Positions 1 through 9,602 are shown, counted from the first letter of the stretch. The stretch is DNA of 64,000 nt from Flemingiibacterium sp964430755 (GCA_964430755.1 CAYSFT010000002.1:1-64000), one strand, 5' to 3'. Notes: a model not told the origin generated them from the letters alone. Numbers and translations are program-made.

Positions 1-2
1 AT

Positions 3-80
3 GGTGGATGTAGCTCAGTTGGTTAGAGCGCCAGGTTGTGGCCCTGGAGGTCGAGGGTTCGACCCCCTTCATTCACCCCA
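3..80 (+). tRNA. tRNA-His (GTG)
   Basis: Complete cloverleaf with anticodon GTG at 38-40. The acceptor arm GTGGATG pairs with CATTCAC, and the extra 5' G at position 3 faces discriminator C73, which is the G-1:C73 hallmark of bacterial tRNA-His. CCA is encoded at 78-80. A terminator follows directly. Confidence 0.97.
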
Positions 81-86
81 TAATTG

Positions 87-117
87 AAAGCCTTACTTCG
101 CGTAGGGCTTTTATTTT
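87..117 (+). terminator. Intrinsic terminator of tRNA-His
   Basis: Stem AAAGCCTTAC / GTAGGGCTTT (87-96 and 102-111) with a 5-nt loop, then ATTTTT. It ends the tRNA-His transcript. Confidence 0.85.
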
Positions 118-129
118 TGCTTAAACCTC

Positions 130-158
130 TTGATTTTTTTGAAATTTTATGGTAAAAT
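130..158 (+). promoter_or_regulatory. Promoter of the 309 gene
   Basis: TTGATT (130-135), 17-bp spacer, TAAAAT (153-158). The predicted start near 165 gives a leader of about 145 nt in front of the ATG at 309. Confidence 0.6.
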
Positions 159-164
159 ATATTC

Positions 165-308
165 GAAAATAAAATAGACAAGCAACGACACACGTGGCAC
201 CTCGGTGCGTAAATCTGATTACGGTACATAAAAACGGTATGTGTTTGTTGGTTTGGCACGTACTGAGGTATGTGCTTTTTTTTGTTTGTCTGAAAAGGAG
301 ATTATATT
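165..308 (+). promoter_or_regulatory. Attenuator-like 5' leader, possible riboswitch of unknown ligand
   Basis: The leader contains small hairpins (GCAC-ctcg-GTGC at 197-208 and CGTAA/TTACG just after), a hairpin GTACATA/TATGTGT (224-230 with 238-244), and an intrinsic terminator GCACGTAC/GTATGTGC (256-263 with 268-275) followed by eight T. The segment GTATGTG (237-243) can pair either within the upstream hairpin or with CACGTAC (257-263), the left terminator arm. That is the mutually exclusive pairing expected of an antiterminator switch. The ribosome site AAGGAG lies just past the terminator. I do not recognise a known riboswitch class. Confidence 0.55.
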
Positions 309-902
309 ATGCCAAGAAATCAATTTCAAAGAATGGTCTTTGCCTTTATCACTGTGGTGATAACTGTACACGCGTATGTGTTTTACAGCTTGTATGTCAT
401 ACACGGCGGAATGTTTATGGAGATATCGGGTGAGAGCAGCGTGCTTGCCGCGATAAACAAAATCGGTGGGGTTCCCGTGTTTGGTACACCGGTTCCGATC
501 TGGGCGGTTGTACTTATCGAATTTTTGCTTGCATATTCACTTGAGAATCTTATCGGAGCACCGTTTTCCTTTAAAATGGCTTGTAAAAACTTCGATCCGA
601 AGACGACACATCCGGTAATATTTGAAAGCGCGATAATATCTGCGACCGTTGCTATAATGTGTCCTGCAATGAGCTTTATAGCGGCATTCTTATATTACAA
701 CTATCAGGCAGGCTTTAATATATTCACATTGCTTGCAGATTTCTTAAAGCTTGTATGCTTTAATTTCCCATTCGCATTTTTCACTCAGCTTTTCTTCATT
801 CAGCCCCTTGTACGTACCGTTTTCAAGCTGATTTTTGCAAAGGATATCAAATCAAGAAGCGACAAGGCATCTGATTTGCCAGAACAGGCGACTGCAAATT
901 AA
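309..902 (+). CDS. Four-helix membrane protein, possibly DUF2798-like
   Basis: A 197-residue integral membrane protein with about four hydrophobic segments (roughly residues 8-32, 50-70, 100-130 and 140-170). The N-terminal pattern (MPRNQFQR followed by a hydrophobic helix) recalls small DUF2798 proteins, and the protein reads as two related two-helix halves. The function is unknown. ATG 309 is set by AAGGAG at 295-300. It is a single-gene unit with its own promoter, attenuator-like leader and downstream terminator, so its expression is probably controlled by premature termination. The family assignment is from memory and tentative. Confidence 0.7.
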   Translation: MPRNQFQRMVFAFITVVITVHAYVFYSLYVIHGGMFMEISGESSVLAAINKIGGVPVFGTPVPIWAVVLIEFLLAYSLENLIGAPFSFKMACKNFDPKTTHPVIFESAIISATVAIMCPAMSFIAAFLYYNYQAGFNIFTLLADFLKLVCFNFPFAFFTQLFFIQPLVRTVFKLIFAKDIKSRSDKASDLPEQATAN

Positions 903-920
903 ATCTAAAGTTAATACAAA

Positions 921-962
921 ATCACCGTCAAGCCTTTTATACCTGACGGTGATTCTTCTTTT
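921..962. terminator. Bidirectional terminator
   Basis: Ten-bp stem ATCACCGTCA / TGACGGTGAT (921-930 and 944-953) between convergent genes. T-rich sequence follows on the plus strand and an A-rich stretch precedes it, so it can serve both. Confidence 0.8.
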
Positions 963-977
963 GCAATTTTGTTTTTA

Positions 978-2450
978 TCAGCCGGGGATTGCTGCAAGAA
1001 CGTTAGGATCAAATTCCACGGTGTATGCTGCTTCCCATTCTGTGCTGAGCGCGGTGAGTGCTTCGTTAATGATATCAACGGAAACGCTTGCCTGCCAATC
1101 GGTAAGACCGTCATCAACATAGTACATTACATGAACGCCGTACTCGGTTTCAACGATACCTGTGTCGCCGGGAACACGGCTTTCATCAAAGCACCATGCG
1201 TCGAATGCCTCAACCATTTCGCCGGGAGCAACATTGTTGTAAAGACCGCCGCTATAACAGGAGCCGGTATCCTCGGAATATTCGAGAGCGAGAAGTCCGA
1301 ACTCTTCTGCAGTTGCCTCGCCTGCCTTGAAGTCTGCAAGGATATCCTCTGCCTTCTTGCGAGCCTTTTCAAGCTCTTTTTCTTCGCTTGCAATGAGAAG
1401 AATGTGACGGACATTTACTGTGTCAGCCTCGGAACGGTAAGGAGTCTTTGTGAGCATATATACGATGAATGCGGAGTTTTCTTCGTCATCCTCGGTGTAG
1501 GTCGCGTTGAGCGCAGCATCTTCGCCGAATGCCCAATTGGAGAAATCGTCATCGCTATAGGTCTTGCCTTCTGTTGCGAGAGCGTCGATTCTGTTATTGA
1601 GGTCCTCATCGGGAATTTCAGGCTCAGCAGCGAGGGTTGCTTCCCTTGCAAGCTCCTTAAAGCTTTCTGCATCGGTTGCTGCTGCGAGCTTCTCGATATA
1701 TGCGGTTGCTTCTTCCTTGGTGAGAGTTGCAGTGGAATCCTCAGTGCTCTCGGGATCAATATAGTTAAGGGAGAATGCAAGAATGTCAATGAACCGATAG
1801 CTGTTAATATCGTTTTCGTAATACTGGTTTATAGTCTCCTCAGAGGGTGCGAGTTCAAGCTCCTTGGCAATCTGATACTTATACGCGAGTGCTTGGATGC
1901 AGAGTGCATTATAAATATCGTCTTTCTTAACGCCTGTGCCGTAAAGACTTGCGTCCATATCCTTTGCACGAGCCTTTATAGCCGCCTTTTCAGCGTCTGT
2001 GAGCGAAAAACCGTCTGCAATTGCAGCTTTATTTATGGTGAGAAGGCCGGATACATTCTGCTGTGCACCACTCATAATATAATCAAACCAGGTTTCGGTC
2101 TGATCTTCGGATGTGTACTGATACTTAAGCGATGTTGATGTGTCAAGTCCGATGTAGGAAATGTAGCTTCCGTAGTAGTTAAGGAAGCTGTTGTAGTATT
2201 CGTTGAAGAAGTAGGTCATCATTGCGCCGTCAACTTCAATGCTGTTATCCTCTTCGCCTTCGACTGCGGTGTTGTTGGTTGAAGCCGCAATTTGGGCACG
2301 CAGATAAGCACCGGAGTTTGTACGAATGTTTTGGAAAATAGATATTGCAAAAACTCCGACAATGAGAATTGCAACAACGATGAGTGCCGCTACAATGGCT
2401 TTATCGCCGGATTTTCGCTGTGCGGCTGAATTTTGGTTGTTTTTTGACAT
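978..2450 (-). CDS. PpiC-type peptidyl-prolyl isomerase, membrane-anchored foldase (PrsA/SurA-like)
   Basis: 490 residues. A charged N-terminus is followed by one transmembrane helix (about 20-42) anchoring the protein with its bulk outside the cell. A SurA_N-like helical region precedes a parvulin/PpiC rotamase domain near residues 345-445, recognisable by VNVRHILL, the GxAxxxF-like stretch and a YGVHVMYY end. This family catalyses proline cis/trans isomerisation and helps fold secreted proteins. It is not a lipoprotein (no lipobox), unlike Bacillus PrsA. The upstream ribosome site AGGAGG, read from the complement of 2456-2463, supports the ATG. It is monocistronic and convergent with the gene at 309. 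The secreted subtilases nearby are plausible clients. Confidence 0.85.
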   Translation of the reverse strand: MSKNNQNSAAQRKSGDKAIVAALIVVAILIVGVFAISIFQNIRTNSGAYLRAQIAASTNNTAVEGEEDNSIEVDGAMMTYFFNEYYNSFLNYYGSYISYIGLDTSTSLKYQYTSEDQTETWFDYIMSGAQQNVSGLLTINKAAIADGFSLTDAEKAAIKARAKDMDASLYGTGVKKDDIYNALCIQALAYKYQIAKELELAPSEETINQYYENDINSYRFIDILAFSLNYIDPESTEDSTATLTKEEATAYIEKLAAATDAESFKELAREATLAAEPEIPDEDLNNRIDALATEGKTYSDDDFSNWAFGEDAALNATYTEDDEENSAFIVYMLTKTPYRSEADTVNVRHILLIASEEKELEKARKKAEDILADFKAGEATAEEFGLLALEYSEDTGSCYSGGLYNNVAPGEMVEAFDAWCFDESRVPGDTGIVETEYGVHVMYYVDDGLTDWQASVSVDIINEALTALSTEWEAAYTVEFDPNVLAAIPG

Positions 2451-2609
2451 GATAGTCCTCCTGAATATATTTTAATATCACATTTTATATTACCATACTA
2501 TTGTGGGCAAACATTGAACAAATTGTGAAAAATATTTGATTTTTACCGTATTTTGCGGAATATGTAACTATCGCGAGAGTAATAATATACTGTAACGATT
2601 TTTTGAGGA

Positions 2610-3701
2610 GTGATAGATACGGAAAAAAAGAAGAATTTTATTATATCTGCGCTCTATTATCTGACAATCGCCGTTATTGTATATATTCTTCTCAAATATG
2701 CGGTTTTTATTGTATTGCCGTTTATTATCGGCTTTGCGACGGCGGCAGTCCTTAATCCTGTGATACGTTTTTTAGCTCATAAATTTTCCATGAAACGCCG
2801 ACCGACATCAATACTGATTCTCGTGATATTTTACGCAACGATAGGTACGCTTCTGTCACTTGGCGTTATCAAGCTGACAGTTTGGCTCGGAGATTTTTCC
2901 GGGCGGCTTCCGGCAATTTATTCCGAAAATATCGAACCCTTGATTATAGGTACGTTTGAATGGATAAACGGTATCGTTTCGCGGATTGACGGACTTGGTG
3001 CAATCGAATTTTCCGAGGAGCTTTCGGGTTTGTTTGAAAGCGTCAAGAATTCACTCGGTTCTGCTGTTTCGGATATTTCGGTTCGGGCGATCTCAAAGCT
3101 TTCCGGCTTTGCCGCGGCGATTCCGGGGTTTATCATTGAGCTTGTTTTTTCTGTGATATCAAGCTTTTTCTTTATTACCGATTATGAGAATATTCTCGAA
3201 ATATTAAAATCCCGACTACCAAAGCGTGCAGTCGGGATAATGAGCGATATGAGAGATAAATTTTTTGTGATAATCATAAAATACATTCGCTCGTATGCGC
3301 TTATTATGCTGATAACATTTTCCGAGCTTTTTTTCGGGCTTTCTGTTATCGGCACACATAACGCGGCGGTTTATGCTTTTCTGATCTCACTGCTTGACGT
3401 CATGCCTGTTATTGGTACGGGTGCCGTAATGATACCGTGGGCAGTGATCGATCTTTTGCGGGGCAGCACCGCACACGGAATCGGACTTATCGTTTTATGG
3501 GCGGCGATAACCGTGATACGCAACATCATCGAGCCGAGAATCGTCGGGCGACAGGTTGGATTACATCCGCTTGTGACGCTTATTTCGATGTTCGTCGGAA
3601 CAAAGCTGTTCGGCTTTTTCGGACTTCTGTTTTTCCCGATCGGTTTATCCATTGCCGCTTCGGTTATACGCGAGGGCAATCAGTCGGCAGGCTCGGTGTA
3701 A
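2610..3701 (+). CDS. ytvI: YtvI-like AI-2E family transporter (sporulation-associated permease)
   Basis: About 363 residues with the AI-2E/PerM layout: two N-terminal helices, a soluble central region, then about five C-terminal helices including the conserved block around DVMPVIGTGAVMIPW and IIEPRIVGRQVG. YtvI proteins occur in spore-formers; the substrate is unknown. The start is odd. An in-frame TGA at 2604 rules out earlier starts, GTG at 2610 overlaps the ribosome site GAGGAG (2605-2610), and no ATG lies near. ACG at 2619 sits at a normal 8-nt spacing. The gene ends 22 bp inside the convergent subtilase gene. Confidence 0.82.
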   Translation: MIDTEKKKNFIISALYYLTIAVIVYILLKYAVFIVLPFIIGFATAAVLNPVIRFLAHKFSMKRRPTSILILVIFYATIGTLLSLGVIKLTVWLGDFSGRLPAIYSENIEPLIIGTFEWINGIVSRIDGLGAIEFSEELSGLFESVKNSLGSAVSDISVRAISKLSGFAAAIPGFIIELVFSVISSFFFITDYENILEILKSRLPKRAVGIMSDMRDKFFVIIIKYIRSYALIMLITFSELFFGLSVIGTHNAAVYAFLISLLDVMPVIGTGAVMIPWAVIDLLRGSTAHGIGLIVLWAAITVIRNIIEPRIVGRQVGLHPLVTLISMFVGTKLFGFFGLLFFPIGLSIAASVIREGNQSAGSV

Positions 3702-6517
3702 TTTGGATTAACAAGACGGATAACTGTAGAATTCTGTGCTGTGTCACGGACATCGGCATAGATATATTTGCCTGTAAGCTCGCTGACATCCCATGTATCG
3801 TTTCCGATGGAGGTTGCCATGACTTCGGCGTTGTCACAAATCAGTATTGTGTCTACATTGTAATTGTCACCGGCTGTGAGCTTAAAGAGTGTTTTGTCGC
3901 CATCAAAGATGAATTCGGATGTCTCTATGGTCGGAGCAGTGCTGTCGAGTGAAAGCTTATATGAAAAACTCGCTGCCTCTTCCGAAGCTGTCGGACGGTA
4001 GCTCACCGTTACAGTATAATCGCCGTCGGGATAGATGTATGCGGAGTTATCGTCTGCGCGTCCGTTCCAGATATACAGCGTCGGGCTTGTCAACCTTCCC
4101 GATGAATAATCGGTATAGGTTCGCTTGAGATTTTTGTACTCCGATGTGCTTATCACTTCGCCCTCGCTGTCACTTACCGTAACGGTGACATCGTACACTG
4201 AGCGCAAAAGCGAAAGATTAAGCATCACGGAAGAATTTGCACCTGCATTTATTGGAGAGAAAACAAGACGGTCCGCGCTGTATTCAACAGACGAGCCACT
4301 TGTGATTTTGCCGAGCTTGTATTGATAATGGTCGGACTGTGAATTGACTGAATCAAGATAAAGATAAGTGCTATCGTAAATTGCCTGCTTACCGCTGTAT
4401 ATATCCGCATCGAGTGTCGGTGCCGCTCCGAAATCGCCGGAAAACGCAAGGAAGGGAATTGAAGCGATGTCGTTGCCAGCAGAAAGGCGCATGAAGCCTT
4501 CGATGAAGAATCCGTTTTCGAATTTTTCACGGTAAACATTGTAGGTTTCTTCGTCAATGGTTATTTTAACGTTGAAGGTTTTGCTTGAGCCTGATTCAAG
4601 AGCGAATCTGTGTGCGGTGTAATCGTTTGCGAATGAGTTGAGCTGGCTGCTTTCGCCGTCAAGCGTTACATCTGCCTTTACAAAAGGTGTGAACGGCAGG
4701 ATGAACGAAACCGTGTCAGACGGAGAATAGCCGAGTCTCTCTGAAAGAGGCTGTTCATCATTATCCGAATCAAGGGCGATCGCCGGAAGATCCATAAAAC
4801 CGTCTGAGCCGACGATTGCATCTAGTTTGAACATTCTTTTGATGCCTGAAAAATTATATGCCGTGATTTCAAAATCGAGTGTACGCTCCATATTGTCGCC
4901 GAGTTCGATTTTGTATTTTCCGTTTGAAGTTAGCAGAATACCGGCGCGCATTGCAAAATCAAGATCTGCTGTGCCGCCGCCCTGGATACGCGGCGAATAT
5001 GCAACCGAATAGGACGGTGCAACGATTTGTGCAGATGAAACAAGCACTGCTTTTGTGATATTCATAAGCTCTGCGTTGTCAATATCGGTGAAGAGATCGG
5101 CAAAACGGGCTTTCACGAGTGTGCACATTCCCGCAACTCTTGCGGCAGCGGCTGTGGTTGAAGTGAGATAGCCGTAGGCACCGTCATATGCGGCACAGCA
5201 GACGCTTGTACCGATTGCGGCGAGGTCGGGCTTGATTTCTAAATTTGCCGTTGTTCCGTATGCAGTGCCGTCTGCGATGGTTGGCGTTTCACGGAGCTTG
5301 GTTGTGAAAGCTTCACCTGTCTTAACGGTGATGGTTTTGTCTTCGCAGGCTGCAAGAAGTGCGCCGCTATCCTTAGAGACGATAATTGCCGGAATCGGTG
5401 CGCCGGTGAGCTCCATGCTCATTGTGAGCGTTGATGTTGCGTTTATTTCTGTGTCAACAACGATAACTCCGATTGCACCAAGGTTCGCGGCGTTTATTGC
5501 TTTTTCGACAAATGTGATGTCGCCTCTGGTTATCACGGCAAGCTTACCCGAAAGATCACCTGCCACGGCAAGCTCCTCGGGTGTTCCGATGCCGTCGGTT
5601 ACTATATATTCCGGTGTGCGTCCGTCGAAATAATCAGAAAAGGATTTTCCGTTTGTCGCGTCTTTGAAAAGCTGGTTTGAATCTGAATACGGGATGTGTG
5701 TACCGTCTGAGAGAATAAAACAGTCGCTCTTTATAACATTGCTGTCTGCATTTGTGACGCAAAGCGTTGAATTTATGCTTCCGGACCATGAAAGCGTTCC
5801 GACATCGGGGTTCTCGGTTGTTACCATGCCGATTGACTGTTCACGGTCGAATATGCTGTTTATACCCGGATTTACAGCATTGCCGGCGGCACTTACGACG
5901 ATAACGCCCTCGGCCTCTGCCTTTGCAATTGCCGCGTTGACCTTTTCCGTCTCTGTGCTCTGCTCTAAATTCTGCATATCGGTGATGCCGATGAGTATTA
6001 CATCCGCGCCAAGAATGAGAGAATCCTCAATTGCCGCACACATAGCGTTCGCTGTGACCTCTCCGAACAAATCCGAATAAACCTTCATTGCAAGAATCTG
6101 TGCCTCGGGTGCGATTTCGACGAAGTCAGGATTTATCGCCTCTGCGAGTGCTTTGTTTCCTGCGGCGATTGATATCATTGCCGTACCGTGATAATCGTAT
6201 GTGTTCTGCGAAAGATCGGTATCGTTATCGCCGTAATCGTATGCAAAGGGGATTTTCGGACTTACGTAAACCGATTCGGGTGCGTTTTCGTTATCTGCGA
6301 TTGATGTATCAGAAAGCAAGGCGTCGGAGCTCTCTTTGGTTATACGCGGCGTTTCGTCCGTAATTGTAAAGAGCTCGTGTGTCAGGGTGAAGCCGCTGTC
6401 AAGAATGGCGATCGTCATGTCTTCGCCCTTGTATGTATCAACCGCTGCGGGGCCCGGATTGAAGCCGGCAAGCTGTGCAATGGCGAGCACTGATGATATT
6501 AATGTTACTGCTCTCAT
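3680..6517 (-). CDS. Subtilisin-like S8 protein with altered catalytic motif
   Basis: 945 residues. Asp block AILDSGF (D40) and His block YHGTAM (H110) are intact, as is an oxyanion-type SAAGN. A protease-associated (PA) domain interrupts the catalytic domain (about 300-400), and Fn3-like and FlgD-like beta modules follow to the C-terminus. The nucleophile block reads STTAAAARVAG, so Thr455 falls where GTSxAxP has Ser, and the Pro is Ala. Only about 35 residues precede the Asp block, so there is no I9 propeptide, and the N-terminal signal is weak. It lies 15 bp after a full-length paralog in one operon. The ribosome site AAGGAGG fixes the ATG. It may be inactive, or may use Thr. Confidence 0.85.
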   Translation of the reverse strand: MRAVTLISSVLAIAQLAGFNPGPAAVDTYKGEDMTIAILDSGFTLTHELFTITDETPRITKESSDALLSDTSIADNENAPESVYVSPKIPFAYDYGDNDTDLSQNTYDYHGTAMISIAAGNKALAEAINPDFVEIAPEAQILAMKVYSDLFGEVTANAMCAAIEDSLILGADVILIGITDMQNLEQSTETEKVNAAIAKAEAEGVIVVSAAGNAVNPGINSIFDREQSIGMVTTENPDVGTLSWSGSINSTLCVTNADSNVIKSDCFILSDGTHIPYSDSNQLFKDATNGKSFSDYFDGRTPEYIVTDGIGTPEELAVAGDLSGKLAVITRGDITFVEKAINAANLGAIGVIVVDTEINATSTLTMSMELTGAPIPAIIVSKDSGALLAACEDKTITVKTGEAFTTKLRETPTIADGTAYGTTANLEIKPDLAAIGTSVCCAAYDGAYGYLTSTTAAAARVAGMCTLVKARFADLFTDIDNAELMNITKAVLVSSAQIVAPSYSVAYSPRIQGGGTADLDFAMRAGILLTSNGKYKIELGDNMERTLDFEITAYNFSGIKRMFKLDAIVGSDGFMDLPAIALDSDNDEQPLSERLGYSPSDTVSFILPFTPFVKADVTLDGESSQLNSFANDYTAHRFALESGSSKTFNVKITIDEETYNVYREKFENGFFIEGFMRLSAGNDIASIPFLAFSGDFGAAPTLDADIYSGKQAIYDSTYLYLDSVNSQSDHYQYKLGKITSGSSVEYSADRLVFSPINAGANSSVMLNLSLLRSVYDVTVTVSDSEGEVISTSEYKNLKRTYTDYSSGRLTSPTLYIWNGRADDNSAYIYPDGDYTVTVSYRPTASEEAASFSYKLSLDSTAPTIETSEFIFDGDKTLFKLTAGDNYNVDTILICDNAEVMATSIGNDTWDVSELTGKYIYADVRDTAQNSTVIRLVNPNYTEPAD

Positions 6518-6532
6518 TTTTACCTCCTTGGT

Positions 6533-9500
6533 TTAACCCTTGAGACCTGCAAGGTCTATTCTGCCGACACGTATATTATACGCATAGTCGATAACGTCAT
6601 AGTAAAGATAATCGCCCTCATAATCGCTTATATCGAAAACTGCGGTTGGCGATATTATAAAATCGGTGTCGGCTTTTTCGGATTCGTTTGCGTAAATGCA
6701 GATTGCGTAAATTCCGTTTTCGTCTTCGGCGTTGATTGTGAGCTCTGTACCGTTCAATGTGATATCTGTGACATCCGGGAGATTGGTGTCAAGAATGAAT
6801 GGATATGAATATGACTGAGTGTTATCCTCGCCGTAATCGAGGGTGTATGTAACGTTCATGGTGTAATTCCCGTCGGGCAGTACATAGGGCTCATAGAAGC
6901 CGTCGCCGCCTTTCCATGAAAGCTTGAAGACGATTTTTTCTTCAGAAGCATTTGTTTTGTTTATATACTCATATTCCTTGCGTTCAATTTCGTTGCCGTC
7001 TGAATCGTTGACGGTGAAAACCGCATTTCTGACGTTTCTTATATTGGTTGCCGCGAGGTGTATGGAATCGGCATAACCGTCACCGTTTGGCGAGAATGCG
7101 ATTGTTGAAGGATCCTTTATATCCGGATCGGCAAAGAAATTTATTCCTGCGATGGAATAGTTCTCGCCGTATTTGACAAGCATTTTTGTTGCATTGAAGA
7201 TTTCTGTTTCATCTGCATAGAAATCCGCGTCGATAACCGGGGATGCACACCAGTCGCCGAGATATCCCATGTATGGCATAGAAGCGGTGGTGTTTGCACT
7301 TTCGCAGATGATGAAGCCCTCGACAAAGTGACCGTTTGTGAAGATTTCATTGAGCGCGGAGTGATAATCTTTATCGAAGTTTACCGTTATGGAAACGGTG
7401 CGTGCTTCGCCTGCAGCGAGAGTGAGGTTAAGCGGAGAATAATCCTCGGCGTAACGGTTAAGATTTCCGCTTGTGTCGGAGGTTATCTTTGATACTGTGT
7501 CTGACGTTGCCTCGAGATTGCTGTAATAATCGGTTTTTCCGTCAAGCTCGAGCTCTGTGTAACCGTCGCTTGTCAGCGTTGCGCCGAGGGAAAGCTTGAG
7601 GGGAGCATCGGTGAGATTTTTCAAATTAACGTCTATGGTTACGCTCTCGCCAAGCTTATCAAAAAGCTCTGCTTTCGGTTTGCCGTTGAGCGCGTATGTA
7701 ATCTCAACCTCACGCTCAAAGAGAGAGGGAAGATTGACAAGCCCGGCACCCTGCGCACGAGGCGAATATTCAACTCCGTTTTTCTGGAGAATAAGCTCTG
7801 CCGAGTTCATCAGCGCAGTTTTGATTTTACTTGCATATCCAACCTGATTGATAACTTTTCCGCTATTGTTTTCGTGTTCCATAAAAAGAGCGCATATTCC
7901 GCTGATCTGCGGTGCCGCCATGGACGTGCCCTCTGCGCCCTCATATGTGCCGCCGTTGACTGTGCTTAAAACACCGCCGCCGACAGCGCTTACATCAGGC
8001 TTCAAGGTCAGCGAGGGAGTGCAGCCGTAAGATGCAAAATCCGAGATCATTCCTGCACTTTCGGTCTTTTCGATAACATTGAAATCCTTGCTGAATTTTA
8101 CTTCATGTACGCTTTCTCCTATAAGAGCCAGACCGTCCTCACGGCTTATGAATATGGCAGGTATATCTGCGCCGGTGAGCTCCATGTTGACATATTCATC
8201 CTCGACGTTATTGTAAACAATCGCGCCGACAGCGCCGTGTGAAGCGGCTGTTTTAACCTTATCGGCAAAGGGAATCGTTCCTCTTTCGATAAGCGCGAGT
8301 TTACCTTTAACGTTGAGTCCCTCATAGTCCTTTTCCTCGCCAAGATGGGGGATGACGACGTATTCAAGCGTTTTGCCGTCAAAATATTCGGTGAACGTAC
8401 CCGTGATGATGCCGCTTGCTTCATTTGTGTCGGTAAATTCGGGTGTGATATTTTCGTTTGATACGTGACGGAAGTGATTAGCGTAGTGCACGAAGTTGTC
8501 AACGCTTGTAACCGAAATGGGATAATCGGCTGAGGCAGGGAAGCTGAGTGTACCGTAATCGGTGTAGCTTGCGAGAGGATATATTATTTTTTCTTCCTCT
8601 GCGAGCTTGCCAAAGGAGCTTGCAACGCTGTCATTTCCAACCGCACAGACGATCACTGTTCCGAGACTTTCCGCTTTTTTAATAAGGCGGTCAAGTCCGA
8701 AGATTGTATCCTGATTGGTTGAACCGGAATATTGACCGAGGCTCAGATTTATAATGTCTGCTTTGAGCTTTATTGCATCCTCAAGCGCGGCGATGAGCGA
8801 ATGATCGTTTGCGGTTTCCGAAGTGTCGGAGAAGATTTTCATTAAAAGCAACTGTGCGCCCGGAGCAATACCTTGCATATTGCTTGTTTCGGTTGATGCC
8901 GCGCCGATTATTCCGGCAACATGAGTTCCGTGTATTTCTTCGGAAAGGACGTCAGTGTCATTGTCTGCATAGTCGAATCTGAACGGGATTTTCGAGTTGT
9001 GGCGCAGGCTACCCTCGTTCATGAGATAGCGAAGCGCATGAAGTCTGTTTGTTCCGATAACGGAAGCGTAGGTTTTCAGATTGAGCGTTTCTTTAACCTC
9101 AGTATCAAAAGCAGGATGAGTTACGTCAAAGCCTGAGTCGATAACTGCGATTTTGATTCCCTCGCCGGTCAGCCCGAGCTCCTCCGCCATTTCAAAGCCG
9201 ATCATTTCGGCTGAACGCATGGCATTTTCGCTTTCGGAATATGAGAGCATTTCATATTCGGCAGAGGGATAAACATCTGCAACAAAGTCAAGTTTCTCAA
9301 GCTTTGAAATCGAACTTTCGGGCAGAGAAAGGCTGAAGCCGCAGAGCAGGGTGTCGTATACATAATCACATTCGCTGCCCTTTATAATCTTCGAGGTGTA
9401 TTCGGCACACACCTCGGCATAATCTCCCGGGTTTTCACCGTCCGGCAGAGTCAATTCGACAATTACATCGACGCTCGGCGAATCTGATGCGACGGTGAAA

Positions 9501-9559
9501 TGTGACATTATGAAAACTTGCGACAGGGCAAGAATTGATGCGATAAGTCTTTTTTTCAT
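6533..9559 (-). CDS. Secreted subtilisin-like serine protease (lactocepin/C5a-peptidase type)
   Basis: 1008 residues. A signal peptide (1-25) and an I9-like propeptide (about 30-105) lead into the S8 domain with D141 (AVIDSGF), H210 (IHGTHVAG), an oxyanion Asn (CAVGND) and S546 (GTSMAAP). A PA domain is inserted between His and Ser (about 385-470). Fn3-like and FlgD-like beta domains fill residues 610-1000. No LPXTG or transmembrane anchor is visible, so it is probably released or held non-covalently. Such enzymes degrade extracellular protein for peptide uptake. It is the first gene of a two-gene operon with the altered paralog downstream. Confidence 0.92.
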   Translation of the reverse strand: MKKRLIASILALSQVFIMSHFTVASDSPSVDVIVELTLPDGENPGDYAEVCAEYTSKIIKGSECDYVYDTLLCGFSLSLPESSISKLEKLDFVADVYPSAEYEMLSYSESENAMRSAEMIGFEMAEELGLTGEGIKIAVIDSGFDVTHPAFDTEVKETLNLKTYASVIGTNRLHALRYLMNEGSLRHNSKIPFRFDYADNDTDVLSEEIHGTHVAGIIGAASTETSNMQGIAPGAQLLLMKIFSDTSETANDHSLIAALEDAIKLKADIINLSLGQYSGSTNQDTIFGLDRLIKKAESLGTVIVCAVGNDSVASSFGKLAEEEKIIYPLASYTDYGTLSFPASADYPISVTSVDNFVHYANHFRHVSNENITPEFTDTNEASGIITGTFTEYFDGKTLEYVVIPHLGEEKDYEGLNVKGKLALIERGTIPFADKVKTAASHGAVGAIVYNNVEDEYVNMELTGADIPAIFISREDGLALIGESVHEVKFSKDFNVIEKTESAGMISDFASYGCTPSLTLKPDVSAVGGGVLSTVNGGTYEGAEGTSMAAPQISGICALFMEHENNSGKVINQVGYASKIKTALMNSAELILQKNGVEYSPRAQGAGLVNLPSLFEREVEITYALNGKPKAELFDKLGESVTIDVNLKNLTDAPLKLSLGATLTSDGYTELELDGKTDYYSNLEATSDTVSKITSDTSGNLNRYAEDYSPLNLTLAAGEARTVSITVNFDKDYHSALNEIFTNGHFVEGFIICESANTTASMPYMGYLGDWCASPVIDADFYADETEIFNATKMLVKYGENYSIAGINFFADPDIKDPSTIAFSPNGDGYADSIHLAATNIRNVRNAVFTVNDSDGNEIERKEYEYINKTNASEEKIVFKLSWKGGDGFYEPYVLPDGNYTMNVTYTLDYGEDNTQSYSYPFILDTNLPDVTDITLNGTELTINAEDENGIYAICIYANESEKADTDFIISPTAVFDISDYEGDYLYYDVIDYAYNIRVGRIDLAGLKG

Positions 9560-9602
9560 GACTGTGACCTTTCATTAGTTACAAAAAATGATAATATATA
9601 CT

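Noticed and set aside
183..215. Possible T-box antiterminator bulge (GTGGCACC)
   Set aside because: Only partial resemblance to the T-box sequence, no specifier stem, and the downstream gene is not a tRNA- or amino-acid-related gene.
969..2138. Long plus-strand open frame opposite the PpiC gene
   Set aside because: It is a Cys-rich antisense shadow of a well-supported minus-strand gene; no ribosome site and no domain.
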